Shown: piece after piece, positions 11,716 to 23,305 of the stretch | Layout of the letters: each line of letters starts with the position of its first letter | Numbering within the stretch: the stretch's first letter is position 1 | NCBI GenBank assembly: GCA_030867875.1 | Contig: JAOWCC010001368.1 | Location: forward strand, 7,425,714 to 7,489,713 | Length of the DNA stretch: 64,000 nucleotides | Reading direction: 5' to 3' | Source: Actinernus sp. WN-2022 | Taxonomy: Eukaryota; Cnidaria; Anthozoa; Actiniaria; Actinernidae | The notes under the pieces: generated by a model | Seen by the model: the letters and a program-made list of their open reading frames with translations, nothing else | Database searches by the model: none | Told to the model about the DNA's origin: nothing | Translations under genes and position numbers: made by a program

Positions 11716-12222
11716 CAAGGGCACCCAACGAAGTTTTCGGTTAAAAAGCTGTTCGGGAGAGTAAGTTAGCCTAAAACTTTCGGATTTGAAAAAATTGTCC
11801 CTAGAAAATTGCTTTCTGAAATACTGGCTAGAAAATTTGTTTTCAATCCCTAGAAAATTATAGAAGAAAAGGGAGACTAAAAGGTTTCTCCTAAAATATT
11901 CGTACGTCCCAATTCGTCTGATCAATAGAGTCAGAACAGGAAAAAAGAATCCCTAAAAAAATTGTACCTCCACAAAACGTTGCAACATGAAATTACTTGG
12001 GCTAGAAAATTCTTGTTATGTTCTAGACTACTAACAAATTCGTAGGCCGGGAATATTTTGCCATAGTATTTTCGGTTGACGCGATTTCCACCTAGAAAAT
12101 CCGAACAGCTAATAGCTTTCTAGAATACGTCAAAAGACATAGTAGGCGCCTTAAAATGGCTAGATAAGCTGCAGACAACTGGTTTCAAACGAATTTTAAA
12201 AAGTACTCGTTGGGTGCCCTTG
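11716..12222. mobile_element. 507-bp DNA element with 6-bp target duplication, copy 1
   Basis: The ends are perfect 16-bp terminal inverted repeats: CAAGGGCACCCAACGA and its complement. It is flanked by the direct duplication ATTAAA (11710-11715 and 12223-12228). The second copy at 47991-48498 is nearly identical. No transposase frame is present, so it is non-autonomous. Six-base duplications are unusual; IS3EU and Dada are superfamilies reported near that length, but I cannot assign one. Confidence 0.95.
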
Positions 12223-12470
12223 ATTAAATATAAAGAGGCCTATACTATGGGCGGCCATCACCACCAAAAATACATAAAATGAATACACTTACTCTACAGT
12301 CTCAAAATCGTTACACAAAAAAAACACCCACACAATTAACTTTTATGTTTGAAGATTCATTTCGTAGGAATCGGAAAAGAGAATTCACATGGAGCAATAA
12401 AATAAACTCTTCTGAGATCGCTTTATATGAAACGAAACAGATATATCACAGGTAGTCCAACAGACTAATA

Positions 12471-12581
12471 AGCGGTAAATATTGGTTCGACCACAGGCTT
12501 CCTAGACTCCACGAGGCTAGCAAGCTCAGCAAACGATTTCCCACGGGCGTCGAGGGAGGTTGAACGGAAAATGGTTCCAAG
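12471..12581 (-). CDS. possible terminal exon, unidentified (weak)
   Basis: A minus-strand frame ends in a stop at 12471 after a plausible C-terminal peptide, including LDARGKSFAELASLVESRK and PVVEPIFTAY. The pattern loosely recalls the C-terminus of zinc-type alcohol dehydrogenase/quinone reductase proteins, where an E-L-A-x-L-V-E-x-x-K helix precedes a proline-valine strand. The match is short and no upstream exon with the nucleotide-binding motif was found. It may be a chance frame or an old fragment. Confidence 0.2.
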
Positions 12582-12885
12582 AATAGGTCACGTGACCTGT
12601 TTTCTATATTTTCGCCTTGACAGTCTATCAGGGTCTATCGCGAACTATCTGCCTCCGAAGATGAATTCGCACACCTTGGTTTTCACTGAGTCTTTATTGT
12701 CCGAACACTACTGAACTCTTACAGATTGTTGAGCTCTATTTATGCTAAAACTAACGGTTACAACCGTTACTAAATTTGGCAACAAATCTAGACTTAGTAT
12801 TTATCGAAAACGGTTTTCCCTGAAAGAATCTTACTAATGACTTCCTGTGTTTACGCTATAATAATGAAGCTGCACCTACACTTAA

Positions 12886-13424
12886 AGTGCAACTAACCCC
12901 TTTTGCAATTTTTATACATATGAATCTTTGAAAGGTTTAGGGTACTTCTGCGAAGAAATTTTTGGCTTACATAGAATACTCTATGTTCTATGCTTGTTTG
13001 AAATGGTGAAAATTTGACCTTTCCTGACCCATGACCGCGTAAGAAAAAGACTGGGTCGATTCTTGATCTTACGTCACCTCATTAATGCATTATTCTCCAT
13101 GTCGCCTTTCTATCACAACAACATTGATATATAGATAATATACACAGTCTGTGAGTTATTAGTAAAGAAAACAGTTATTTTAGACAAGCTGCTAAATATT
13201 TATTCAAATTATTGCAAAGTGGAATGAATTAGATGACGTAAGATCAAGAATCGACCCAGTCTTTTTCTTACGCGGTCATGGGTCAGGAACGGTCAAATTT
13301 TCACAATTTCAAACAAGCCTAGAACATAGAGTATTCTATGTAAGCCAACACTTTCTTCACAGAAGTACTCAAAACCTTTCAAAGATTCATATGTATAAAA
13401 ATTGCAAAATGGGTTAGGTGCACT
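12886..13424. mobile_element. foldback element C with long TIRs, copy 1, TTAA flanks
   Basis: The outer 190 bp or so at each end are inverted copies, for example gacccatgaccgcgtaag against cttacgcggtcatgggtc. The element is bounded by TTAA on both sides (12882-12885 and 13425-13428), the target used by piggyBac and Kolobok elements. It has no open frame. A second copy spans about 47765-48803 and is itself interrupted by the 508-bp element. Copy 1 supplies the empty site for that insertion (gcctttctatcac). Confidence 0.9.
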
Positions 13425-13428
13425 TTAA

Positions 13429-15368
13429 ATGTTCCTGTTTACGCTCCGGATACATCTGATTAAAAGTCATCTAAATATAACTTAAGTGAGTTCTTAGGCT
13501 CCAGTTCCCGACAGGGTCAACCCTGATTCCGAACTGATCTTTAAAAGTCAACCACAAGTGTTATCAGATAAACACAAAATCGTTACTTAAAATATGCAAT
13601 GTACCACCCCGTTTTTAGTTAAATTTTCAACATTTTGTGATCACGTGGTTGGTCACGTGATATAAATTTTACCAAAATTTTATATTAGGACGACTAAAAA
13701 CGTTGAGATTAGTTACAACCACCATTGTTCTAGGATTTGAGCAAATTCAAGTGACTCTATTCAACAAAATAGCTGTAGCCTCGTTTTCATGTTCAAACCA
13801 TGCCTTAAAGACCCTGTGTCCGAGCCCATGGTGCTTTGCGCCAATGTTATGATTAGTTTGTTTATCAACGGCCGCATAAATTAAAGGCCAGCTTTTAGGC
13901 GAACTAAAATGCTCTCGATTGTAAGTTTCATAAAAGTAGTACACATACACTTTGGATAATGAATTTCTACCGGATTAAAAACCCAATCGAGCCCACGAAT
14001 TTCCCCCGAATGCTTCGAATATGACTTTAATTAACAGTACTCAGCAGGAAGCCAGTTGTCTAATTCGGTTTACGAGTGCGACTTTTCACAACTCTACAAG
14101 CAAACACATACTCTTGCTACCTTGTTTTCATGTCTCCAGCATTGCTTAGCTGTATTTGAAGATCTCTACTTTCCTTGCGAATGATATATTTTGAGTGCAA
14201 AATGAAATGTCGTATTCGCACTCGAGTCCGGCAAACTCACAGCGAAGTAACAGCTGAACTCGGCAGATTGGAGTTTGACCCGCGATCGTAGTTTTGGTAG
14301 CAAGACTTTCTGGACGTACTGGAGGATGAATAAAAAAGGTTAAGGACATTGCTTTCTCTGCTAATAAAATTGCAAAACATATACAGATACAGATAAGTCG
14401 TAACACCTCAGTGGAGCTTAGCCGTGCGAAATTATAATTACGAATGATCTTGAAGCCCGCCGGTCCCTTAGTGCAGCAAATCCTTTTGAACCACAAGTGT
14501 TCTCTTGTAGACCTAGAGAAAGTAAAATGTGGAATGCTGAAGGATTATTTGTCGAGTCGCTTCGTCTCGCTGTCTCGGTCCTTTCTCCGGCATTCCTCTA
14601 ATCGCCACTCCAGACCGGGATTCGAAGAAATATTCGAACTAAAGTTCATTAAAAAAATATATATACAAAAGTTAAGATAAAAGAAAGTCAGTTAAGCATA
14701 TATACCTATGAATAATTACACGATGGCCCAAACTAGGGATGGATTTCGAAAGATTCGAGTCACATAACAACAACAACGATCTTTCTGATTTCCGTAGCCT
14801 ACGAAAATGATTTGCGCGCGCAAAGCACCATGGGCTCGGACACAGGATCTTTAACATGCTTGAGAGTATGGAGTATGATTTCTTAGCTAGAATAAGTGTG
14901 AGAGTTTCAGGCAAATTCTGTTATCTGTCCATCTTTTTGTCCTGGCCTAGTGCAAGGTCCGAAGAGTACAACATTTAAAAATTAAACTGATCGATATACG
15001 GACTTTGACTATATTTCCATGGGTGAAATTTGAACCGTGACCTGCAGTACTTCTGACAGCTGCAGAACGGAATCTTCTGGACTAGCGATAAACCTTGATT
15101 TGAATTTTGCACATTTAAAAATGAACGAAATGTTTTTTGTTTAAATTAAACTGATCGATATACGAGTTTGCATATATACCATGATACAAAGTCCAACTCC
15201 TCATGCAATGGACACTATGTTTTATACTCCGCCTCAGAAGCAAAATATCCTGAAAAGCATTGAAAACACATAACAGTGAAATGAATTACGAGAATTTGAA
15301 AATACCAGCTAACTTACCAGAAATGTGTTCGAGGACTTGAAAATCGTGACCAAAGCGACAATTCGCTA
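13429..15368. other. non-coding stretch with an inverted pair
   Basis: Segments 13803-13841 and 14819-14857 are inverted copies, sharing cctgtgtccgagcccatggt and gctttgcgc, 1 kb apart. This suggests the ends of a foldback element. Nothing between them encodes a recognisable protein. The 116-codon minus frame at 14146-14496 is motif-free. Confidence 0.45.
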
Positions 15369-15439
15369 TTGTTACATAGCCATAAGTTTTCCAGACACAA
15401 CGTACGCTCTCGTTGGCTGATTCAGGGTCACGTGGCAGT

Positions 15440-15640
15440 CATCAAAATTCAATGTTTCCCGCGCGGGCAACAATTCATCAATTGTTGCCCACCACGTGAT
15501 CACATCGTGACAGAAGATGGTGTGATGTGTCGCGCGCGCCACTGCCACTGGCTAGCTAAAGGCGGGACATATTTGTTTACCAAAATGTCTAGATTTTTCG
15601 TCGAAAGAAAGCGTTCAAAATGGAACCCGCTCCAAAACCT
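15440..15640. repeat. dispersed repeat D, copy 1
   Basis: This matches 50275-50465 in inverse orientation. Shared parts include the palindrome gggcaacaatt...aattgttgccc, the gtgatcacatcgtg region, gctagctaaaggcggga and tttcgtcgaaagaaagcg. A 126-codon plus frame runs through it (15369-15749), and the other copy encodes a related lysine/arginine-rich stretch. Coding potential is possible but unproven. Confidence 0.7.
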
Positions 15641-15749
15641 CAATGCAGAATACCCTGCCACTTCAAACGATCACTTGAAAACCTGTGAAAAATCCTTCAT
15701 AATTTATAGCTCGGGTGTATACTCGTTCTTTTGGGTTGGAAATGGTTAG

Positions 15750-16377
15750 GGTTTTTGAAAAAAATGGGGGTAAGTGTTTAGAAGGTTTGTATGAGGATTT
15801 CAGAAAATGCATTATTAATGAACCAAAGGGGTTCACTTGCATGGATGGCTGAAAACATTGCATTGGTACTGTAACTATATCATATATACCATAGTATATA
15901 GCCATTTCCATAATTGTATTTTTATCACTCCTGAAGGACCTACCGTGTATAAATAAAGTTAAAAAACTTATTGATAATAATTTATAAATGGCTCCTCAAA
16001 TACATAATTATATCATTATATATGTGAGTAAAATTGTATAGTATATGCTTGTATGTAATTGAAATGATGATAATGACAGTAACTGACTTGCAATGTTGGG
16101 CCATTATCAACAAATGGCTACTTGGAAATTGACCAAAATTACCCATAGAGAAAATGAGATATGGGTCATTTGACAATGTACAATGATGATAGTGACAATG
16201 GAAATGTTACTAGTGATGATATTGATGCAAAACAATATTGATATTGATAACAGTGCTAATAATAGCAATAAAAATGCAACAATGACTACCTAATTTTTTT
16301 TAAATCACCGAACTTTAGTTTTCAAACTTTGTACAATTATTTTAATTTCCATAATTTATAATTGAAGTAAATATTAT
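15750..16377. other. AT-rich spacer, nothing recognised
   Basis: Low-complexity runs such as gataatgacag/gatgatagtgac, with no gene or clear element. Confidence 0.4.
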
Positions 16378-16408
16378 CAAGAGCCCATCTGGGCTTTCAC
16401 TCGGGCTT
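16378..16408. repeat. dispersed repeat 'caagagcccatctgggc', copy 3 (short)
   Basis: The first 30 bp of the repeat at 1677-1756, followed by unrelated sequence. Confidence 0.65.
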
Positions 16409-16710
16409 AGCGATACTTACTGTGACGTCACACAGGCCAGTCACGCCACATTTGTCTGTGGTTGGCAGAAGCGTGAACGCAGTCAGTTGCTTATAAAATA
16501 TCACAGGTCCGTGCTTATTAATCGCCAAATTACTTTCTTGTTCTTCCAAAATGCAAGCAAGCCCTTTCATCGAAGCTTATATGCTCTTAACTTATAAGTC
16601 TTATACAAGAATTAGGATATGGAAGCAGAATTGAGACTTTAGATGTATTTCGTGAGGCCCATGGCCAAATCGCTAGATACAAACACATGGTTTTTTTTGC
16701 CAACCACATT

Positions 16711-16855
16711 ATACAGTCGACTCTCTCTGTGCGGACACTCCCGTAAGCGGACAGCTCCAGTTACGGACACCTTTCCAAAACCCCATTTGAACTCTCAGTC
16801 AAACTCTGTATTTATACGTTCCCGTAGGCGGACGCGGACACTTTTCAGGGTTATG
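16711..16855. mobile_element. possible Tc1/mariner-type MITE end
   Basis: The start acagtcgactctctctgtgc and the internal gcggacactcccgtaagcgg and cgtaggcggacgcggacact repeats look like the subterminal repeats of pogo/Tigger-like elements. No matching opposite end was identified. Assignment is from pattern memory only. Confidence 0.4.
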
Positions 16856-17196
16856 ATTTGGATTTTTCTTTTGTTTTTACACTCGACACGGCTGTTTCAC
16901 AATGAATACTTCGCGCCATTAGGTCTCAGGCTCCAAATTTGAAAATGCGCACGCATGTCCGTTCGAATTCGGGCGACGCCATTTTGTGCAACATGTCTTG
17001 GAATGGAAGCGTTGTGCTAATGGTATTTTCGGCAACGAATTCTCCAAAATCGGATACATATACAAGACCGTGAGGTTAATATTCGAGAACAAAGATGTTG
17101 GAAGGTGTATTGTACGTTATGTTCCATGGAGTTGTTTTGCCCAGCCCCATCAGAATCTGCGAACAACTTTGACGAGCGAGAGTTTTAGCACGACTG

Positions 17197-17629
17197 GGTA
17201 GCGTATCGTCGTGTACCGTTGAGATCCGTGGGGAATCACACCTCGCGCGCTCGGTGGGTTGTCGTACCGCTATTATATAGTATATATTATATTATAATAG
17301 AATATTTTATGAAAATGCTAATGAAGTTGATATAAATCTGGTAAAAGAAACGACTCCAATCAGCGAATTCTCTCGTGGTCTAATGGTTAGGGTTTGGGTT
17401 GGTGGTGGGTAAGCCCATGATTGCATTGATTCTTAACCGGCCCGGGTTCGAATCCCGATTCAGGCGGTAATTTTTTTTATAGAGGATAACATATAATCGT
17501 TCTAAAATTTCTAAGTGTCGATTCCGATGTTCGTATAAAATTTCTGAGTCTCAAATTATTCATAGCGAACGTGGGTAACAAAGGGAATTTTATGACGCAG
17601 TTGGTTAAACGGTACACGACGATACTACC
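17197..17629. mobile_element. 433-bp TIR element with 8-bp target duplication carrying a tRNA-like sequence
   Basis: The left end reads ggtagcgtatcgtcgtgtac and the right end aacggtacacgacgatactacc is its inverse, apart from a 2-base indel. The flanks are the exact 8-bp direct repeat CACGACTG (17189-17196 and 17630-17637), the duplication length typical of hAT elements. No transposase frame is present. A tRNA-Glu-like sequence with Pol III boxes sits in the middle (17369-17467). Confidence 0.85.
17369..17467 (+). tRNA. tRNA-Glu-like sequence or pseudogene with Pol III signals
   Basis: An A box (TGGTCTAATGG, 17376-17386) and a perfect B box (GGTTCGAATCC, 17445-17455) are followed by T8 at 17471-17478, a Pol III terminator. 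The D-arm and T-arm resemble animal tRNA-Glu (GGTTAGG, GGCCCGGG). The span is 99 bases, about 27 longer than a normal tRNA-Glu, and the acceptor ends (TCTCTCG and TTCAGGC) do not pair. It is probably a tRNA-derived pseudogene or promoter module. A gene with an intron in the anticodon arm is less likely. Confidence 0.55.
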
Positions 17630-18039
17630 CACGACTGGTGATTTGCAAAAGAACTGAACTTCAAGCCTTTGTGAGTGGTTATTTCTCTTGGAAAAACCGT
17701 AAGATTGTATCTGCTAAGTGTTTTTCGACTTATTTATTCCTATATAAATCGAATTTAGCTGTCCTTGAGTTGCTTCCATTTTGTTTTTGTTACAGTAATT
17801 CGCATTTCTCAACTTGTAACTTAACTTATATAGAGCTTTAATAATTTTCACAAAGCTGGCCTTCTAACCGGTAAGGTAGGGTTAGTCGTATTGTTTGGTA
17901 AGCCATTGTTGTATTGTTTGGGGCCGTGGGGTCAGCCATGTGTTACATGTGCTTGTGGAAAGCAAGCACCACCAATTCATACTTATTTTCTGACTTATTC
18001 ATCAGTGAAAATGTTATGGACAGTGGAAGATGTTAAATA

Positions 18040-18300
18040 TTAAACACAAAATCATGAATGGTCAGATGGCTATTACAATTCCTTCTATAGCCAGTCATGC
18101 TACTCGATCCTCTCACCAAAAATGCTTTGTAAACTTAAGTAGTTGAAGTAATACTAATAAATTTAGTTTCTTTACAAGAACTGTAAAGGAGTGGAACATG
18201 TTCCCTAAAAGCCCATAGTGAATGAATTCAAGTCCGCACTTGTTCATGACCAATGGCTGCTCAATTTATTTCTATTTTATTTATTTTTGTTACTAGTTAA
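18040..18300 (+). mobile_element. degenerate LINE reverse transcriptase C-terminus
   Basis: In two frames joined at about 18215, the peptide contains SFFTRTVKEWNMFPKSP and then IVNEFKSALVHDQW. This is the signature end of L2/CR1-like reverse transcriptases (SFFPRTIxxWNxLP...FKxxL). An internal TAG and the frame shift show it is dead. Confidence 0.75.
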
Positions 18301-19200
18301 GTTTAATCTATTAGTTTTTGTACTTTATGCAAAAAGTTAGTATGCCTTTGCAAATTATCATATATAAATATAAATTATATAACTTAAATGTATATTATAT
18401 GAGTAAATATTATGGATGTCCAATAGAAGGATCACTGCATGGAGATGTTGTTTAGTGTTATAAAGTACTAGTGTTATGTGTGGGTTATGGGCAGGTTATT
18501 GTTAGACAGGTTAATGGTGTTCAATGGTATGTAAAAACTGTTAGTGCTAAGATTGCTTTAATATTTGTAGGTTGGATGAAGAGCTTAACACAGATCATTA
18601 TAGGACTGGGATAGAAATCAGAGTTAAGCCACAAGGAAATCAGAGTTAAGCTACAACTGCCAGGGCTAACAACCTATGGTGCTAGCCACAAAAAGGGGAT
18701 ATGAGAGGATGGAGACCAACCATTAGAAGACAAGCGTTATAGACCTTGTTTTTACAAGAAAGTATGGTGGAATTACAATGTGACTCTTGGAGAGTAACAT
18801 AGAGAGCAACATAGGAAAGAATGGAGACGAACCATGACTAGAGACTGATCATAAATTATAGAAAGGACAGGGCCTATGAGGATGTACCGGTACTTAAAAC
18901 ATCAGAGAGATAGATCTCAAAAACAAATTAAGAAAAGAAGAGGTATATTGACATTAACTAAATACGTATCTTTTATTTGTAACATTGTTTATCGTTCACT
19001 TTGAATGAAGGCATTTTTAATAAGAAATTTTTTTTTGCCATTCTTTAATTTGGAACACATTAAGTATGCTTTGGTGAAAGAAAAACCTTTTTGTCGCTGA
19101 CATTCCCTTTATTTAATTTCAACTTGAAGTTTAAGGTTCATGCTATGAAAACCTTGTTTATACTTGGTGAAGTCTTATAATAACACATTAAAACATATTT
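18301..19200. other. spacer, nothing recognised
   Basis: Contains short internal duplications (aggaaatcagagttaagc twice near 18620-18650) but no gene. Confidence 0.4.
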
Positions 19201-19521
19201 TTAGAGGGCCGGGCAATTAGTGCTATGGCTTTTTATTTGTAGCAAAATCTTGTTTCTCTGTTCCTCAATGTTAGCCAGTTTGATGGAAGTCAGTATCTTT
19301 TTTTTTAAACATTCCACTTCGTTAAGCTTTTTTTGCACTTCCTCCCTTTGCCTCTTGAGGTTCTTTATGTCTTTCTCCGGATTTCCCTTGGCTGAAACCA
19401 GGGCACCCATGTTCTTAATCCAAGGTCAACTGTTGTTAATCCATTCTACTGACTTGCTGTCATTCAACAGAGCTGCCATTTCGGTCTCATCGAGTGCAAA
19501 TTCCTCCTTAAATTCATCCAT
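19201..19521 (-). pseudogene. coiled-coil ORF interrupted by one stop
   Basis: From ATG 19521 the frame reads an acidic MDEFKEEFALDETEMAALL segment and stops at a single TGA after WINNS. It then continues in the same frame through PWIKNMGALVSAKG and a strong Lys/Glu coiled coil (DIKNLKRQREEVQKKLNEV) to a final stop at 19201. The total is 107 codons including the internal stop. No family was recognised; accessory proteins of Harbinger-type transposons often end in such coiled coils, but there is no direct support for that here. It may be a recent pseudogene, or the TGA may be an assembly error. Confidence 0.4.
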
Positions 19522-19779
19522 GACCACATTTTTAAAAAAATAATTAAAGAGGCAAGTTAAATTTCTTAGGTTAGTGTATTGAAAATAAGAGTTTAAATAA
19601 AGGGGCGGGGTAGGTGGTTTGGTAAATATATTTTTTTATTAAATAATTGTAATTTACAGCTTTTCAAAAGGGGTTAAGACATTTTATTTTATTTTGGGGC
19701 CGACTTGGGTTGCTATGAGGTTTGCACCGTTACTGCCGCAGGCCTAATGCGCGTATTCAGTTTTCTCCGTGGTCTACAG

Positions 19780-20208
19780 GGCCAATAGACCAGTTCGTGT
19801 AAATTCCGACATTTTGAAAGGGGTGCAAACCTGATGGTGCGAAATACAGTGTTTGTATGGGATCGATGGAAATCCGATGCCAAATAAAATCCGTAATATC
19901 GAATTTCTGAAATATTCTTCAGATACAAACTTAAGATACCAGGTAAAAGCTGTGCTGGAAAGCATGCAATCTTGTTTTCAGTTTTCAACACATTGTAAAA
20001 ACGAGTCAAATTCCGTGTGAAAATTTCTATATGTTAATCTTTTACCTGGTATCTTAAGTTTGTATCTAAAGAATATCTCAAAAATTCGATTTTACGTATT
20101 TTATTTGGCATTGGATTCCCATCGATTCCCATACAAACACTGTATTTTGCGCCATGTTTGCACCCTTTTCAAAATGTCGGAATTTCCGCGAACTGGTCTA
20201 CTGGGATC
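19780..20208. mobile_element. foldback element with ~170-bp inverted arms
   Basis: The left arm (about 19780-19945) and right arm (about 20036-20208) are inverted copies. Examples are gaccagttcg/cgaactggtc, acattttgaaaggggtgcaa against ttgcacccttttcaaaatgt, and cttaagataccaggtaaaag against its complement. The spacer is about 90 bp. Overlapping open frames are by-products of the palindrome. Confidence 0.88.
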
Positions 20209-20229
20209 CCGGTAATGCTCTACAATATA

Positions 20230-20329
20230 NNNNNNNNNNNNNNNNNNNNNNNNNNNNNNNNNNNNNNNNNNNNNNNNNNNNNNNNNNNNNNNNNNNNNNN
20301 NNNNNNNNNNNNNNNNNNNNNNNNNNNNN
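20230..20329. other. assembly gap, 100 N
   Basis: Exactly 100 N, the usual placeholder for a gap of unknown length. Sequence missing here could include ribokinase exons. Confidence 1.
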
Positions 20330-20344
20330 CCTTGAGATCGTTAA

Positions 20345-20399
20345 TTTTGTTGTCCGACTCCCTACCCCTTTTATATGAAGTCCCCCCCCCCCCCCGGGC
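20345..20399. mobile_element. right end of a MULE-like MITE, cut by the gap
   Basis: The segment ccctaccccttttatatgaa, then gtcccc and a C14 run, matches the right terminus of the element at 27819-28125. The rest lies in the gap. Confidence 0.6.
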
Positions 20400-22914
20400 C
20401 TAAACTGCGCGGTCGTGAAACAAAATGCGCGGGACTTTAATCACGATTTAAAAATCAGGAATTCTACCGATTTAACTTTTTCTTTCGTCCTCAATTTCAT
20501 CTAGACTTTGAAAATAACTAAACTAAAATGGGGTTAGGGGTACTTTAAAGGCGCTGTGTTATGCGCATGTCCTGGAATCAACGTTCAATTGTGGCTGTTA
20601 AGTGGCTTCAAATAGTTAATGCTTGATTGAAAGGATATGCAATATTTTCCTTGAAGACTAGTTCTACGCACAGTATGTTAATTATTTTTGCACATTTACT
20701 TTGATTTCATCCATCCCACACGTGTGCTAGGGTCGTCAGTTTTATATGAAAATCACTAAAATAGTTTTGTTCCCACACCGGAACATAAAAGCAATTTAGT
20801 ATTCGAACAGGAGAAAACTGAAAGCCTGCTTACTTGCTTTACTGTTCTGAACTTGAATTTTAAATTTTGAATCCCATGCATAGATTTCCCGCAGATTCTA
20901 CACGCTGTAATTCCCCGGTCAATCAAAAGAAAACGAGTTGTTAGAGAAGGAGTTTGCCACGGCCTAGTCCGGTTTAAAACCCCGCTAGGTCGCAGGGTCG
21001 GAGGTTAAAAATGGAAAGGTTCCAAAATGTTTTTTCCCATAAATTTAACATCTAAAAGCCCAAATCCGTCATCACACACACACACAAAATCAAAGCCTTG
21101 GCAATGCGACTTTCTGATTTCCCGCTAAAATAGGCGCGAAAAATGATTGATAGCTGCTGTCATTCACTGGGCATCTTATCTTGCGATCTTCTGGCTACTT
21201 TTCGTTCGTAAAGATTTATACGTTAATGTAGCCTCCTCCGCATGCACCTCTTAAGTATACGCCGCGAGAGAAAAAAATGTAAAAAAATGGTGCCTGCGCA
21301 TGCAATGCTAAAAAAGCAAAAGTAGATCGTTCTTGGTGGTATTCAAAACAGAGGAAGAAAAGAGACTAAGCAGCGCAATTTAGAGACTGTCGACATAATT
21401 ATGCTTAGTACCCCGCTTAACGTCCACTGGAAGTTAAGTTCGGAAGCTCCTCCACAATCCCCCCCCCCCCTCCCCCCGCGTCTCCCCTTAACGTCCACCT
21501 TTTTTATCGTTACGTTATGATACTACCCTTGAGCTCAGTCGAAAATCACACTCAGTTTAGTCCATAAGAATCTTTAGGCCATGTATCGATCAATTGCTTT
21601 CTCGTTACCTGGTCTATGGAAACATCTGCATGTTTGGTTCTGTAATTTCGTCGAAAGTCCACAGTTTGCTTCAACTTTACGGAAGCCATGCTCTGTACCA
21701 TTCGTGTTGTTTTCGTATCGATTTGTCTCGTACCAGACTCACTCGGTCACTCAGTCGTGTCACCTTTGTCTGCCATTGTTGCAGTGGGCTCAGATTTGGT
21801 TATCAGTTTAAAGTGCATATAAGCTCTGGCCAGTTATGCTTTTTTTGACAGCTTAGACCTTAAAAGGTAGGGGAAAAAAATCCGATTTTTTAAAATAAAA
21901 ATGTTTTCATAATTTTTTTAGCGACTAAACTTCCAAATGAAGAATAATTTCCGCGCACATTCGGGGACTGGGATGAGAGTAAAACGTGATGTCATCAACA
22001 GAACTCGTCTCTTCGCGGGTATAAAGCGTTGGCTTATTTGCAAAATAATTGAATCAGTAGACAACCAAGAAAGATGATCATATCGCGCTAAACGTTTCGG
22101 CAAGCCTTTAATGCAATGGCGCATCGAGCGTGTTCTGTTGAAGACGTCAAAACTAGACCCAGTGCCAATTTTGTGAAGCGCTCTCGTGCGCTTGATTTTC
22201 GTCCACAGGAAACCCAAGACACATGTTTGGGGTACTCTGAACGGCCAATACACCATAACAAATAAATCAAATCAACTTTTTATTCCTGAATCCTTTGTCT
22301 ATGGTCTCTAGTCTCTTCGTAAGGAATATAATTAGCCAGGGCTTAAATTTTGGGCGAAAACAACACGAATGCTGCAGAGCCTGCTGTTCTTCTCGCTTTT
22401 CGTGGAATTGAAGAAGGCTCTGCTCGCAGGGTCTGTTGGCTCATGTGTTTGCTCCTATTTCGTTTCCAGAACTGTTTTGGTCTTAACTGATATCCCACAC
22501 TAACGTTAACGTCCATCCCCCATCCCCTCCCCCCCCCCCTATCGTCCATAAATGACATCTAGTGGCTACAAATAACCCCACCCTGTGGACATAGCATGTC
22601 CAACCCCCTCCCTCCATCGGGCCAACAACCGAACCCCTTGCCCACCCCCTTCTCCCTTGGGCTTAACATTGATAGGTGAATAAGGAAAATGTAGGGTAGA
22701 TCGATGTGAGTCACAAATTGCAGGTTATCATAATTGTTACAAATCAGGTAACAATAAATACTAGTGTCCTACAATTACACCTATTTATACTTATCTAAAA
22801 CAATTCTGTGTTTTTTGCCATTTTACGCCTGAAATTGACTACTATTATTGGGCTCCCTGTGGTGCATGATTAAAATTTGGTTAAACCTGCCCTGCATTTG
22901 ATATATTTTTAATC
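20400..22914. other. repeat-poor spacer, no gene recognised
   Basis: Candidate frames at 21581-21848 and 21918-22256 lack motifs. The text around 21225 (tagcctcctccgcatgcacc) resembles the end of the MITE at 58121-58258. C-runs at 21462 and 22528 are low complexity. This should be ribokinase intron sequence if that gene is intact, but no PfkB exon was recognised. Confidence 0.4.
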
Positions 22915-23260
22915 AGAACGTTGCAAATGCCCCACCCCATAGCTAAGCTATACAAATGCCCCACTGTGGGGCTTTGGGACGAAATAACCCATTCTCGTTC
23001 CCAGAGAATGAGAATGCGAAATGACCCACTTCGACGACGTTGCGCACGCAACGAGACTGGCGGGCGAGCCACACATCTATTGTTCTCTGATACGTGTGCA
23101 ACATCGTCAAAGTGAGCTTATAGGCATTGATGTAAAATTCGCTATCTTCGACTCTTTTTGACAAATTCCCCACCCGTCTGTCCTTGCTAGCTGGTAAATG
23201 CCCCACCCCTGGGACAGACAGAGCTGTCAAATTCCAGGGGAGGGGGGAGGGGGGGGTTGC
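22915..23260. repeat. repeat with recurring 'aaatgccccacccc' motif
   Basis: The phrase aatgccccac recurs near 22926, 22957 and 23200, and inverted parts flank the block (ccccacccctggga). It sits about 45 bp beyond the ribokinase donor. The two overlapping 64- and 95-codon frames here read repeat sequence. Confidence 0.5.
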
Positions 23261-23305
23261 GCAGGTTTGGATTTGATAGAGACATTATGATATTATAATA
23301 CTTAC

